This document shows, piece by piece, positions 26,485 to 34,629 of a stretch of 64,000 nucleotides of DNA. The stretch comes from Edaphobacillus lindanitolerans (GTDB lineage Bacteria > Bacillota > Bacilli > Bacillales_A > Planococcaceae): positions 558,001 through 622,000 of the forward strand of contig NZ_FTPL01000002.1 in NCBI RefSeq assembly GCF_900156305.1, in the 5' to 3' direction. The number at the start of each line of letters is the position of its first letter. Position 1 is the first letter of the stretch. Below the pieces are notes generated by a model. That model did no database searches. It saw only the letters and a program-made list of their open reading frames with translations, and was not told where the DNA came from. The position numbers and the translations under genes were made by a program.

Positions 26485-27117
26485 TTGGAACATGCGAAAA
26501 CTTACCACTCGGCGGAATTGGCCCACCCGTCGGGAGATCTGGTCATCGAAGGGCCTGTAACGCCGGAGACGCTGGAGTCTCTGCATTTCCATGAAGATCT
26601 TATTGCGTTCCGCCAGCCCGAGCAGCAGCATAAAGCCATTGTCGGAATTGCCCGGCTCGAGGAAGGGCGGATCCTCATCGCCCGCCATGAGGACACGATC
26701 GTCGGGTACGTCACGTACCTTTATCCGGATCCGCTTGAGCGATGGTCGGAGGGCAAGATGGACAATCTCATCGAACTCGGCGCGATCGAAGTGATTCCGG
26801 CATTCCGCAGCGGCGGGGTCGGAAAGCGGCTCCTGCAAGTTTCAATGATGGACGACCAGATGGAAGATTATATTGTCATTACGACCGAGTACTACTGGCA
26901 TTGGGATCTGAAAGGGACCAAGCTGAATGTTTGGGAATATCGGAAGGTCATGGAGAAGATGATGAATGCCGGCGGCCTGGAGTATTATGCGACCGACGAT
27001 CCGGAGATCAGCTCCCACCCCGCCAACTGCCTGATGGCCAGGATCGGCAGCCGGGTGGACCAGGAATCCGTCCGGCAGTTCGACCAGCTCCGGTTCATGA
27101 ACCGGTTCATGTATTGA
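26485..27117 (+). CDS. acuA: Protein acetyltransferase AcuA (210 aa)
   Basis: A GNAT-type acetyltransferase that inactivates AcsA by acetylating its C-terminal lysine. The acetyl-CoA-binding region includes VGYVTYLYPDPLERWSEG, AIEVIPAFRSGGVGKRLL and SMMDDQMEDYIVITTEYYWH. A TTG start is chosen at 26485 because GAGGCGGTGA lies 6-7 bases before it and translation then begins MEHAKTYHSA, aligning with the known 210-residue B. subtilis protein; the longer ATG-initiated frame adds 26 unrelated residues. First gene of acuABC, 25 bases before acuB. Confidence 0.95.
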   Translation: MEHAKTYHSAELAHPSGDLVIEGPVTPETLESLHFHEDLIAFRQPEQQHKAIVGIARLEEGRILIARHEDTIVGYVTYLYPDPLERWSEGKMDNLIELGAIEVIPAFRSGGVGKRLLQVSMMDDQMEDYIVITTEYYWHWDLKGTKLNVWEYRKVMEKMMNAGGLEYYATDDPEISSHPANCLMARIGSRVDQESVRQFDQLRFMNRFMY

Positions 27118-27142
27118 CCAGAACCCCGAAGGAGTGATCCAG

Positions 27143-27790
27143 ATGATCCTCGAAGAGATCATGTCTGCGGAAGTGTATACATTGGCGCCGGAGGATTCCA
27201 TACGGGACGCGCTCCGGCTTATGGAAGAGAAAAAGATCCGTCACCTGCCGGTCTTGTCCGGCGACGGCTCGCTGGCCGGCGTCGTGACCGACCGGGACAT
27301 TAAGGAAGCCGTTCCTTCCACTCTGATCGGCAAGCAGGAATCCGATCTGTATGAGACACCACTCTCCGATATCATGACACGGAATCCGATGGTCGGACAT
27401 CCGCTGGACTTCGTGGAGGACGCGGCCGTGCTCTTTTATGAGACCCAGATCGGCTGCCTCCCCGTCGTATCGTCCGGCAAGCTCGTCGGCATCGTCACGG
27501 AGACGGACCTGCTCTATACATACATCGAGCTGACCGGCGCCAGCCAGCCCGGCTCGCAGATGGAAGTCCGGGTGCCCGATGAACCCGGCGTGCTGTTCGG
27601 TGTCACCAAAGTGTTCCTCGGGCACAATGCAAATGTTCTGAGCGTCCTCGTCTATCCCGATAAAAACAGCAGTGATCACAAGGTGCTCGTCATCCGCGTG
27701 AAGACGATGAACCCGCTACCGATCATCGAAGATCTGCGCAAGGAAGGATATGAAGTGCTATGGCCGAACGTACCCGGGATCAACCGATGA
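27143..27790 (+). CDS. acuB: AcuB, CBS-pair plus ACT domain protein (215 aa)
   Basis: Two CBS domains (EIMSAEVYTLAPEDSIRDAL, RHLPVLSGDGSLAGVVTDRD and a second pair ending LVGIVTETDLL) are followed by an ACT-like C-terminus (VRVPDEPGVLFGVTKVFL). CBS pairs bind adenine nucleotides, so it probably senses energy state for the acetoin/acetate system. The exact function is unsettled. The ATG at 27143 has AAGGAGTG upstream. It overlaps acuC by the ATGA arrangement, implying translational coupling. Confidence 0.94.
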   Translation: MILEEIMSAEVYTLAPEDSIRDALRLMEEKKIRHLPVLSGDGSLAGVVTDRDIKEAVPSTLIGKQESDLYETPLSDIMTRNPMVGHPLDFVEDAAVLFYETQIGCLPVVSSGKLVGIVTETDLLYTYIELTGASQPGSQMEVRVPDEPGVLFGVTKVFLGHNANVLSVLVYPDKNSSDHKVLVIRVKTMNPLPIIEDLRKEGYEVLWPNVPGINR

Positions 27791-28953
27791 ACAAGGCCTC
27801 GTTCGTCTTCTCGGACGGACAGCTGGGCTATAAGTTCTCCGATACCCACCCGTTCAATCAAAAACGGCTGGTCCTGACGGCAGATCTGCTCAAAAGCATC
27901 GGGGCGCTGCCCGATTCGGCCATCGTCCGGCCCAGAATGGCCACGGATGAAGAACTTGCACTGATCCATGATGAACGGTATATCGAGATCGTAAAAAAAG
28001 CCGGTCGCGGAGAGGTGACTGCGGATATCGCCGAGAATTATGGAATCGGCACCGAAGACACCCCGATCTTCCCCGATATGCACGAAGCGAGCGCCATGCT
28101 CGTCGGCGGGACGCTCACGGCGGTCGATGAAGTGATGGAAGGCCGTGCCCGGCACGCCCTGAACCTCGGCGGGGGCCTTCACCACGGCTTCCGCGGAAAG
28201 GCTTCCGGCTTTTGCGTATACAACGACAGTTCGGTCGCCATCCGCTATATGCAGAAGAAATACGGCGCCCGGGTCCTGTACATCGACACGGATGCCCATC
28301 ACGGCGACGGGGTGCAGTGGAGCTTCTATGACGATCCGGACGTGTGCACGGTCTCCATCCATGAGACCGGCCGGTATCTGTTCCCCGGGACCGGTGCCAT
28401 CACGGAGAGAGGCAGCGGAAAAGGATATGGGTTCTCATTCAACTTTCCGATCGATGCGTTCACCGAAGACGAATCGTTCCTCGAGATCTACAGGACCGGC
28501 GTCCGGGAGATCGCCGAATACTTCAAGCCGGATGTCATCCTCACCCAGAACGGTGCGGATGCCCACTTTTTCGATCCGCTCACGCATTTATACAGCACGA
28601 TGAATACATACCGGGAGATCCCGAAGCTGGCGCTGGAACTGGCCGAAGAGTTCTGCGACGGCCGCTGGATCGCCGTCGGCGGCGGAGGCTACGACATCTG
28701 GCGTGTCGTGCCCCGGGCATGGTCGCTCATCTGGCTCACGATGAGCGGACAGCCGCTGCCGGCCGGCCCTCTTCCGGAAGAATGGCTGGATAAATACGGA
28801 CCAGAATCACCGGTTCCGCTCATGCCGGACTGGGAAGATCCCGATCCGCTCTATGAGCCGATTCCGAGAAAAGCGGAGATTACGGAGAAGAACCGCCATA
28901 TGATGGACAAGGCGCTCCACATCATCCGGAGTGAACAAAAGCACAGAGAATGA
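27787..28953 (+). CDS. acuC: Histone-deacetylase-family protein AcuC (388 aa)
   Basis: A zinc-dependent deacetylase that reactivates acetylated AcsA. The catalytic core shows LNLGGGLHHGFRGKASGFC, YIDTDAHHGDGVQW (tandem His and zinc Asp) and LTQNGADAHFFDPL (second zinc Asp), ending with the glycine-rich WIAVGGGGYDIWRVVPRAW. Length equals B. subtilis AcuC within one residue. The start codon overlaps the acuB stop (ATGA). Followed by a terminator shared with ccpA. Confidence 0.96.
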   Translation: MNKASFVFSDGQLGYKFSDTHPFNQKRLVLTADLLKSIGALPDSAIVRPRMATDEELALIHDERYIEIVKKAGRGEVTADIAENYGIGTEDTPIFPDMHEASAMLVGGTLTAVDEVMEGRARHALNLGGGLHHGFRGKASGFCVYNDSSVAIRYMQKKYGARVLYIDTDAHHGDGVQWSFYDDPDVCTVSIHETGRYLFPGTGAITERGSGKGYGFSFNFPIDAFTEDESFLEIYRTGVREIAEYFKPDVILTQNGADAHFFDPLTHLYSTMNTYREIPKLALELAEEFCDGRWIAVGGGGYDIWRVVPRAWSLIWLTMSGQPLPAGPLPEEWLDKYGPESPVPLMPDWEDPDPLYEPIPRKAEITEKNRHMMDKALHIIRSEQKHRE

Positions 28954-28958
28954 AGAAA

Positions 28959-28996
28959 CGGTCCGACGGCAACTTTCACCGTCGGACCGCTTTTAA
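28959..28996. terminator. Shared bidirectional terminator of acuC and ccpA
   Basis: GCGGTCCGACGGTG-type stem (CGGTCCGACGG with CCGTCGGACCG) followed by TTTTAATTTT. Confidence 0.9.
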
Positions 28997-29007
28997 TTTT
29001 CAGTTGC

Positions 29008-29997
29008 TTATTTTGCGGACTCCCGCTCTTCGATCCGGTGCGGCAGAATGACCGTCGGATCCTCAATCTCTTCATTGCTCATATATTTCGTCAGGAGACG
29101 CATCGAGACAGCCCCGATATCGTAAAGCGGAATGACGACCGATGTGAGCCGAGGCCGCACCATCCGCGCGAGCTTCGTGTTCTCGAACCCGATCACTTCC
29201 ACGTCTTCCGGAATGGAAAGCCCCGCGTCGAGCGCACCGTGGATCACGCCGATCGCCAGTTCGTCGCTGCCCGCAAAGACACCGGTCGGGCGGCGGTCGA
29301 TGGCATGCCAGGCTTCAAGCGCAGCGTCATAGGAATCGTCCAACTCAAAGACCAGACCCTCATCCAGTGCGATGCCCGCCTCCTCGAGCGCTTCCTTGTA
29401 TCCTTCCAGGAGGAAGTCCCGGTTGATGACCGTATTGAACGGGCCGGATACGAATGCCACTTCCTTGTGCCCGTTGCCGATGAGTTTGGACACCGCTTCA
29501 CGGGCCGCCCCTTTGTAATCGATGTTGACGGACGGGATGAGTCCTTCCGGGTCGACCGTGCCGGCCAGGACGACCGGGACGGAGGATCGGCTGATTTCTT
29601 CCCTGAGCGCCGGCGTCACGGCATCGCTCATGAGGACAATGCCGTCCACCTGCTTGCCGAGCATCGTCTCCAGCAGGCGGATCTCCTTGTCCTCCTTCTG
29701 GTCGGAGTTCGACAGGATGATGTTGTATTCATACATCGTGGCAATATCTTCGATCCCGCGGGCAAGCTCGGCGTAGAAGCCTTTGGAAATATCCGGGATG
29801 ATGACCCCGACGGTTGTCGTCTTCTTGCTCGCCAGCCCTCTTGCCACGGCATTCGGCCGGTAACCCAGACGATCAATCGCCTCTTTCACTTTTTTCCGCG
29901 TGGCCGGTTTGACGTTCGGATTCCCGTTGACGACCCGTGAGACGGTCGCCATGGACACGTTTGCCTCCCTGGCCACATCGTAAATCGTTACTGTCAT
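29008..29997 (-). CDS. ccpA: Catabolite control protein A (329 aa)
   Basis: LacI-family master regulator of carbon catabolite control in Firmicutes, binding cre sites with HPr-Ser-[24 protein letters not shown], hinge region [19 protein letters not shown], then the periplasmic-binding-like effector domain ([17 protein letters not shown]). The ATG has GGAGGG upstream. It is downstream of aroA on the same strand, as in B. subtilis, separated by about 250 bp that include the aroA terminator and an AT-rich upstream region likely holding its own promoter. Confidence 0.97.
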   Translation of the reverse strand: MTVTIYDVAREANVSMATVSRVVNGNPNVKPATRKKVKEAIDRLGYRPNAVARGLASKKTTTVGVIIPDISKGFYAELARGIEDIATMYEYNIILSNSDQKEDKEIRLLETMLGKQVDGIVLMSDAVTPALREEISRSSVPVVLAGTVDPEGLIPSVNIDYKGAAREAVSKLIGNGHKEVAFVSGPFNTVINRDFLLEGYKEALEEAGIALDEGLVFELDDSYDAALEAWHAIDRRPTGVFAGSDELAIGVIHGALDAGLSIPEDVEVIGFENTKLARMVRPRLTSVVIPLYDIGAVSMRLLTKYMSNEEIEDPTVILPHRIEERESAK

Positions 29998-30211
29998 GTC
30001 GATGATCCCTCCGATGAAAACACTTCATTTATTTTCATTTTACGCTAAGTTTGCCCCAACTCAAAGCCCGAAAGCAGAAGTTTCCCGAATTCACCGGCAT
30101 TCCCCCGTCTTCCCTTTCCAAATATCCTCTGCATTGGCACCGATTTAGATGCGATGAGCGAAGGGCATTCCTCGCCGTGCCGGAGCGTCACACCCCGCCT
30201 CCCCCGGAACA

Positions 30212-30242
30212 CAAAAAAGCCGGAACACGGAGGTTTCGGCTC
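30212..30242 (-). terminator. Terminator of aroA
   Basis: AGCCGGAAC and GTTTCGGCT arms; minus-strand tail TTTTTTGTG. Confidence 0.7.
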
Positions 30243-30254
30243 ACCCGCCCATCC

Positions 30255-31340
30255 TCAGACCAGGATGGCGTGGGACTTCATGAATTTCTGCAGCTCGGTG
30301 TAGAACTCATCGAACTGCTCAAGGTTCATCTGCTGCTGCGCATCCGAGAGGGCCACTGCCGGATCCGGGTGCACTTCGGCCATGACACCGTCCGCACCGA
30401 CCGCAATCGCTGCCTTCGCTGTCGGAAGGAGAAGATCCCGGCGGCCCGTGGAGTGCGTCACGTCGACGAAGACCGGCAGATGCGTTTCCTGCTTGAGGAT
30501 CGGAACAGCCGAGATGTCGAGCGTGTTCCGCGTCGCCCGCTCATACGTCCGGATCCCCCGCTCGCACAGGACGATCTGGTCATTCCCCTGGGCGATGATG
30601 TACTCCGCCGCATTGATGAATTCATCGATGGTTGCGGCGAGGCCCCGCTTGAGGAGGACCGGCTTGCGGACCGATCCGGCTGCTTTCAGCAATTCGAAGT
30701 TCTGCATATTGCGCGCACCGATCTGGATGACATCCACGTAGTCAAGCGCTTCCTCGAGATGACCCGGGGTGACAATTTCAGACACGACAGCCAGGCCGTT
30801 TTCCTTGGCCGCCCGGCTGAGGATCTTCAGACCTTCGAGACCGAGGCCCTGGAAGTCATAAGGAGACGTACGCGGCTTGTAGGCCCCGCCGCGGATGAGT
30901 TTCTGACCTTTCGCGGCAATCGCCTGTGCCACCGTGGACACCTGTTCATATGATTCAACGGCACACGGACCGAAAATGAACGTCGGGACGTCCTTGCCGA
31001 TTTTTTCGCCGTTCACTTCGATGACCGTGTCTTCTTTTTTCTTCTTCCTTGAGACGAGCAACGCCTTGCGGTGATCCTCTTCCTGCTGCTCGAGTGCGGT
31101 TTTGAAAATTTCCTTGAAGATATGTTCAACGGTCGACTGAGGCACAGGACCGTCGTTGTACTCCTTCAGGAGATTCAGCATATGCCGTTCACGGAGAGGG
31201 TCATATCGGTTGACACCCTGCTTTTCCTTTACTTTGCCGATTTCCTGGACCACTTCTGCCCGCTCGTTGATGAGACGAAGAATTTCCAGGTTCAGTTCAT
31301 CCACCTTGCCACGAAGGCTTTCCAAATCATTCAGGCTCAT
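30255..31340 (-). CDS. aroA: Bifunctional chorismate mutase / DAHP synthase (361 aa)
   Basis: First step of the shikimate pathway (DAHP from PEP and erythrose-4-P) fused to an N-terminal AroQ-type chorismate mutase that acts as the feedback-sensing domain. The mutase spans residues 1-90 ([20 protein letters not shown]). The DAHP synthase of the AroG/KDO8P-like class follows from about 115 ([47 protein letters not shown]). Named aroA in B. subtilis (also called aroG); not EPSP synthase. AGAGGGG precedes the ATG. Upstream gene of the aroA-ccpA pair. Confidence 0.97.
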   Translation of the reverse strand: MSLNDLESLRGKVDELNLEILRLINERAEVVQEIGKVKEKQGVNRYDPLRERHMLNLLKEYNDGPVPQSTVEHIFKEIFKTALEQQEEDHRKALLVSRKKKKEDTVIEVNGEKIGKDVPTFIFGPCAVESYEQVSTVAQAIAAKGQKLIRGGAYKPRTSPYDFQGLGLEGLKILSRAAKENGLAVVSEIVTPGHLEEALDYVDVIQIGARNMQNFELLKAAGSVRKPVLLKRGLAATIDEFINAAEYIIAQGNDQIVLCERGIRTYERATRNTLDISAVPILKQETHLPVFVDVTHSTGRRDLLLPTAKAAIAVGADGVMAEVHPDPAVALSDAQQQMNLEQFDEFYTELQKFMKSHAILV

Positions 31341-31409
31341 TCCCGTATCCCCTCTCTGTTGAGTGTTCGCTATATCCGGCTGCCGCAGCCGCCGAGGTAT
31401 AATGAACCT

Positions 31410-31439
31410 ATTATAGTGGAGTATGTCTCATTTTGTCAC
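31410..31439 (-). promoter_or_regulatory. Sigma-A promoter of aroA (-ccpA)
   Basis: Minus strand: GTGACA, 18-bp spacer, TATAAT. Predicted start near 31403. Confidence 0.75.
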
Positions 31440-31471
31440 GTTATATTTGCTGAAAACTTCAAAATTATTAT

Positions 31472-31485
31472 TGTAAGCGCTGTCA
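31472..31485. promoter_or_regulatory. Consensus cre (CcpA operator) upstream of the aroA-ccpA promoter
   Basis: TGTAAGCGCTGTCA matches the 14-bp consensus TGWAANCGNTNWCA at every position. Its centre is about 75 bp upstream of the predicted aroA start, a position used by CcpA for activation of other genes (ackA, ilvB class) rather than roadblock repression. Confidence 0.65.
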
Positions 31486-31554
31486 TTCCGACTGCATGGA
31501 AATTACTGCTTGTTTTCCGGGTCTGCTGCCCAAAGCCGTTCCGTTTATCATAAC

Positions 31555-31598
31555 AAAAAAAGAGGCTTGGCCGGTTCGATGCCGGCCAAGCCTCTTGC
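31555..31598 (-). terminator. Intrinsic terminator of ytxH
   Basis: AAGAGGCTTGGCCGG and CCGGCCAAGCCTCTT arms followed by seven Ts on the minus strand. Confidence 0.95.
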
Positions 31599-31634
31599 CC
31601 ATGGGCTGGTCACTGAATGCAGCCCCGGTTCATA

Positions 31635-32492
31635 TCAAGTATTTTTGTTGTCTTTCTTGTCATTTTCGATTTTGGAGATGTGGTTCATCCCCATTACTTT
31701 GTTGTCGCCCTTGTTCTCCGAGTTGTCATAGGAATACTCGGTGTTGCCGGAGTGCTGATCCTTCAAGTCGGAGTCGGAGCCGCTTTTGGACTTGCCGGAG
31801 CCGGAACCGCTGCCCGACTTGCCGGAAGAGGAATTTTTGGCCATGTCTTTTGCCTGCTTCTGCTTTTCGTCAACCGCGTCCTTCATCGCTTCGGCGGTGG
31901 AATTGACTTTGTCCTGGCCGGTGCTGATCGCTTCATGGACTTTGTCCGCCACCGTATCGATAAACTCGATCGGCTCCTCCCCTTCGGAAGAAACGGTTCC
32001 GTCATCCATCGGAGCGCTCTGGCCTTTCTTCATGGATTTGACTTTGTCGACCATTTGGCCGGCCTGATCCTGGATGGACTTGCCGAGTCCGCTCGTTTTT
32101 TCCTGGACCGTCTTCGTCATGTCGGCCGTCTTGTCCTTCGCCACGGAAGAAAGCTCGATTCCCTTCTCTTTCAGGTTTACGGCCTGTGTGGATACATCTC
32201 CACGCAGCTCCTTGCCGGATTTCGGTGCGAGCAGGAGCGCGGCAGCCGCCCCGATGAGCCCTCCGATGATCGCGCCTGTCAGGAATCCGCCGCCGCCGTC
32301 TTCGTCCCGGTCGCGTTCGTTGCGGTAGAACGAATCGGAATAGTTGTCCCGGTAGCTGTAGTCATAGTTGTTCGGGCTGTACATGTCGTACGTCCCGCTG
32401 TGCTGCTCATCATAATGGCTCTTGTTTGCATAATAATCCTTGCCGTACTCAGGGTCGTTGTAGTTGGGTTTGACATTGCGGTCTTCGTTCAT
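31635..32492 (-). CDS. ytxH: YtxH-domain stress protein with long low-complexity flanks (285 aa)
   Basis: The hydrophobic YtxH domain GFLTGAIIGGLIGAAAALLL followed by APKSGKELR lies at about 69-97. A Tyr/Asp/Asn-rich hydrophilic N-terminus and a long Lys/Ser/Gly-rich C-terminus flank it, making this protein much longer than B. subtilis YtxH (about 150 aa). Probably membrane-associated and general-stress related; biochemical role unknown. AAAAGGAGG precedes the ATG. Downstream of ytxG, from which it is probably co-transcribed (76-bp gap, no terminator). Confidence 0.85.
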   Translation of the reverse strand: MNEDRNVKPNYNDPEYGKDYYANKSHYDEQHSGTYDMYSPNNYDYSYRDNYSDSFYRNERDRDEDGGGGFLTGAIIGGLIGAAAALLLAPKSGKELRGDVSTQAVNLKEKGIELSSVAKDKTADMTKTVQEKTSGLGKSIQDQAGQMVDKVKSMKKGQSAPMDDGTVSSEGEEPIEFIDTVADKVHEAISTGQDKVNSTAEAMKDAVDEKQKQAKDMAKNSSSGKSGSGSGSGKSKSGSDSDLKDQHSGNTEYSYDNSENKGDNKVMGMNHISKIENDKKDNKNT

Positions 32493-32568
32493 TTCGGTTT
32501 CCTCCTTTTAGTTAATGCGTTTGTTTAAGGGAAGCTTATTCAAACGGTTCGTTTGTTGCCGGGTCCGA

Positions 32569-33051
32569 TTACTGGGCGCCGGGTCCCGGAAGCCTTTTTT
32601 GGCCGGGAACCGTATATTCCGTCCACCCGTCCTGGCCGGTCCCTTTGCGTTCTTTCCACTTGTCGCGTATGCCGAGAACGACGTTGCTCCACTGGACCAC
32701 TTGCGCGATTTTATCTTCATTGCGTTCAACTTCCGCCGCCACGGACGATGTAATCCTGCGGACTGAAGAGTTCAGGTTGCCTACCGATTCTCCGACACCC
32801 TGCACGGCCTGTACGACCGTATTGAGCTGTTCGCTCTTCTGCTGGATGTCTGCTGCGAGCAGGTTCGTTTTATGCAGGAGGTCGGTCGACTCCTTTGTCA
32901 GGCCCTGCAGCTGCCCTTCCAGTCCGTCCACCGTCTCCGCCACGCTGTTCAGCGTCTTTTTGAGTGACCCGAGGGTCATGGCAAGTGCGATGCATAAGAT
33001 CAGGAAAGCAACGGCTGCCACAATCGCCGCGATGTACAACAAATTCTCCAT
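32569..33051 (-). CDS. ytxG: YtxG, DUF948 membrane protein (160 aa)
   Basis: An N-terminal membrane helix (about residues 5-28) is followed by an amphipathic, heptad-rich region characteristic of DUF948 (VAETVDGLEGQLQGLTKEST, then QQKSEQLNTVVQAVQGVGE). A Gly/Lys/Arg-rich tail ends it. In B. subtilis the ytxGHJ operon belongs to the sigma-B general stress regulon, and a sigma-B-like promoter is visible upstream here. AGGAGG precedes the ATG. Function unknown. Confidence 0.88.
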   Translation of the reverse strand: MENLLYIAAIVAAVAFLILCIALAMTLGSLKKTLNSVAETVDGLEGQLQGLTKESTDLLHKTNLLAADIQQKSEQLNTVVQAVQGVGESVGNLNSSVRRITSSVAAEVERNEDKIAQVVQWSNVVLGIRDKWKERKGTGQDGWTEYTVPGQKRLPGPGAQ

Positions 33052-33094
33052 GCCTTTTCCTCCTATCGTGTGTTGCGCGTATCATACTAACGTT

Positions 33095-33120
33095 GTACCC
33101 CTGCGAATGCAGGAATAAAC
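33095..33120 (-). promoter_or_regulatory. Sigma-B-like promoter of ytxG-ytxH
   Basis: Minus strand: GTTTAT (-35), 14-bp spacer, GGGTAC (-10); each hexamer differs by one base from the sigma-B consensus GTTTAA / GGGTAT. Confidence 0.6.
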
Positions 33121-33172
33121 GCTCCGTACAACCTATTCGACAGCCGGGCGCCAGACTCCTTCCCAAAAGAAA

Positions 33173-33208
33173 AAAGACAGCCCGGCAAAGGCTGCTCAGG
33201 CTGTCTTT
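33173..33208 (-). terminator. Terminator of murC overlapping its last codons
   Basis: AAAGACAGCC and GGCTGTCTTT arms; the arm on the coding side includes the final murC codons, and the minus-strand tail is TTTTTTC. Confidence 0.85.
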
Positions 33209-34509
33209 CCTTCCTTCAGAAGTTCCGTGAAGGCTCTTTCGTATTTTTGGACATCCCCTGCCCCCATGAACAGGAACACGGCTTCGTCATGCCCGAGCAG
33301 CTGTTCGACGTCGGCAACGGAAATGACCGTGCTGTTGTCAATTTTCGACGACAGGTCGTTGATCGTCAAATCACCGTTCTGTTCACGCGCGGATCCGAAG
33401 ATATCGCACAGGTAGATGCTGTCCGCCTCCCCGAGGCTTTGCGCAAACTCATCCAGGAACTTGGCGGTTCTTGAGAAAGTGTGCGGCTGGAAAATCGCAA
33501 CGATCTCCCTGCCCGGGTACTTCTGTCTTGCAGACTGGAGTGTTGCGCGGATCTCCGTCGGATGGTGTGCATAATCGTCCACGATCACCCGTTCACCGAG
33601 CTTCGTCTCGGTGAACCGGCGCTTGACGCCTCCGAACGTATCCAGTCTCGCCTGGACGATCTCTGCCGGGATGTTCTCATAGTGGCAGAGCGAAATGACC
33701 GACAGCGCGTTCAGGACGGCATGGTCCCCTGTCTGTGGAACATGAAACGTTTCATATGCCTCGTTGCGGACACGGACGTCGAAAGTCGTCCCTGATTCGG
33801 AGCGTTGCAGATTGTAGGCGACAAAATCATTTTCAGGCGAAAAGCCATAATAAATGACCGGAACATTTGCCTGGATGCGCTGGAGCTGATCGTCATCCCC
33901 GCAGGCGATGAGGCACTTCTTCACTTTCCAAGCCATTTCCTGGAATGCATCCACCACATCATTCAGATCCGTGAAGTAATCGGGATGATCGAAGTCGATA
34001 TTCGTCATGATTGCATAATCCGGATCGTATGCCAGGAAGTGGCGCTTGTATTCGCATGCTTCCAGGACAAAGTACCGGCCGTCAGGATCACCCTTGCCGG
34101 TGCCGTCTCCGATCAGGTAAGTCGTCGGACCGTACCCGGCCAGCACATGGGAAAGCAGTCCCGTCGTCGACGTCTTGCCGTGGGATCCCGTGACTGCCAC
34201 CGAAATGAACGAGTCCATATAGTTTCCGAGGAATTCATGATAGCGAATGACCTCGAGGCCGAGTTCCCTCGCCCGCACGAGCTCAGGGTGGTCATCCGGA
34301 AACGCATTCCCTGCAATTACCGTCAGCCCCTCGCGGATATTCTCCTCGCTGAACGGCAGGATGAGGATCCCCCGCTCTTTGAGCGGCTCTTCCGTGAAGA
34401 AATATTTCTCTACGTCCGAGCCCTGGACGGTCTGTCCGGTGTCATGGAGAATCTGGGCGAGCGAACTCATCCCTGATCCTTTGATGCCGGTAAAATGGAA
34501 AACTGTCAT
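33196..34509 (-). CDS. murC: UDP-N-acetylmuramate-L-alanine ligase MurC (437 aa)
   Basis: Adds L-Ala to UDP-MurNAc in peptidoglycan precursor synthesis. N-terminal [18 protein letters not shown] binds the UDP substrate; the Mur P-loop is [16 protein letters not shown] near residue 106; [11 protein letters not shown] and [17 protein letters not shown] are further Mur ligase motifs. Full length. GGGAGG precedes the ATG. It lies downstream of sftA, as in B. subtilis where ytpT (sftA) and murC are adjacent. Confidence 0.98.
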   Translation of the reverse strand: MTVFHFTGIKGSGMSSLAQILHDTGQTVQGSDVEKYFFTEEPLKERGILILPFSEENIREGLTVIAGNAFPDDHPELVRARELGLEVIRYHEFLGNYMDSFISVAVTGSHGKTSTTGLLSHVLAGYGPTTYLIGDGTGKGDPDGRYFVLEACEYKRHFLAYDPDYAIMTNIDFDHPDYFTDLNDVVDAFQEMAWKVKKCLIACGDDDQLQRIQANVPVIYYGFSPENDFVAYNLQRSESGTTFDVRVRNEAYETFHVPQTGDHAVLNALSVISLCHYENIPAEIVQARLDTFGGVKRRFTETKLGERVIVDDYAHHPTEIRATLQSARQKYPGREIVAIFQPHTFSRTAKFLDEFAQSLGEADSIYLCDIFGSAREQNGDLTINDLSSKIDNSTVISVADVEQLLGHDEAVFLFMGAGDVQKYERAFTELLKEGKTA

Positions 34510-34629
34510 AAGTGAAACCTCCCGGGATTTGAAATATCCCTAACCGCGGCCGAAAAATGCCGCATTCCAATTATATCATCAAACTTTTGCAAGCCGAAAA
34601 GCGTGTTTCATTTATTTATTTCCAACTGT

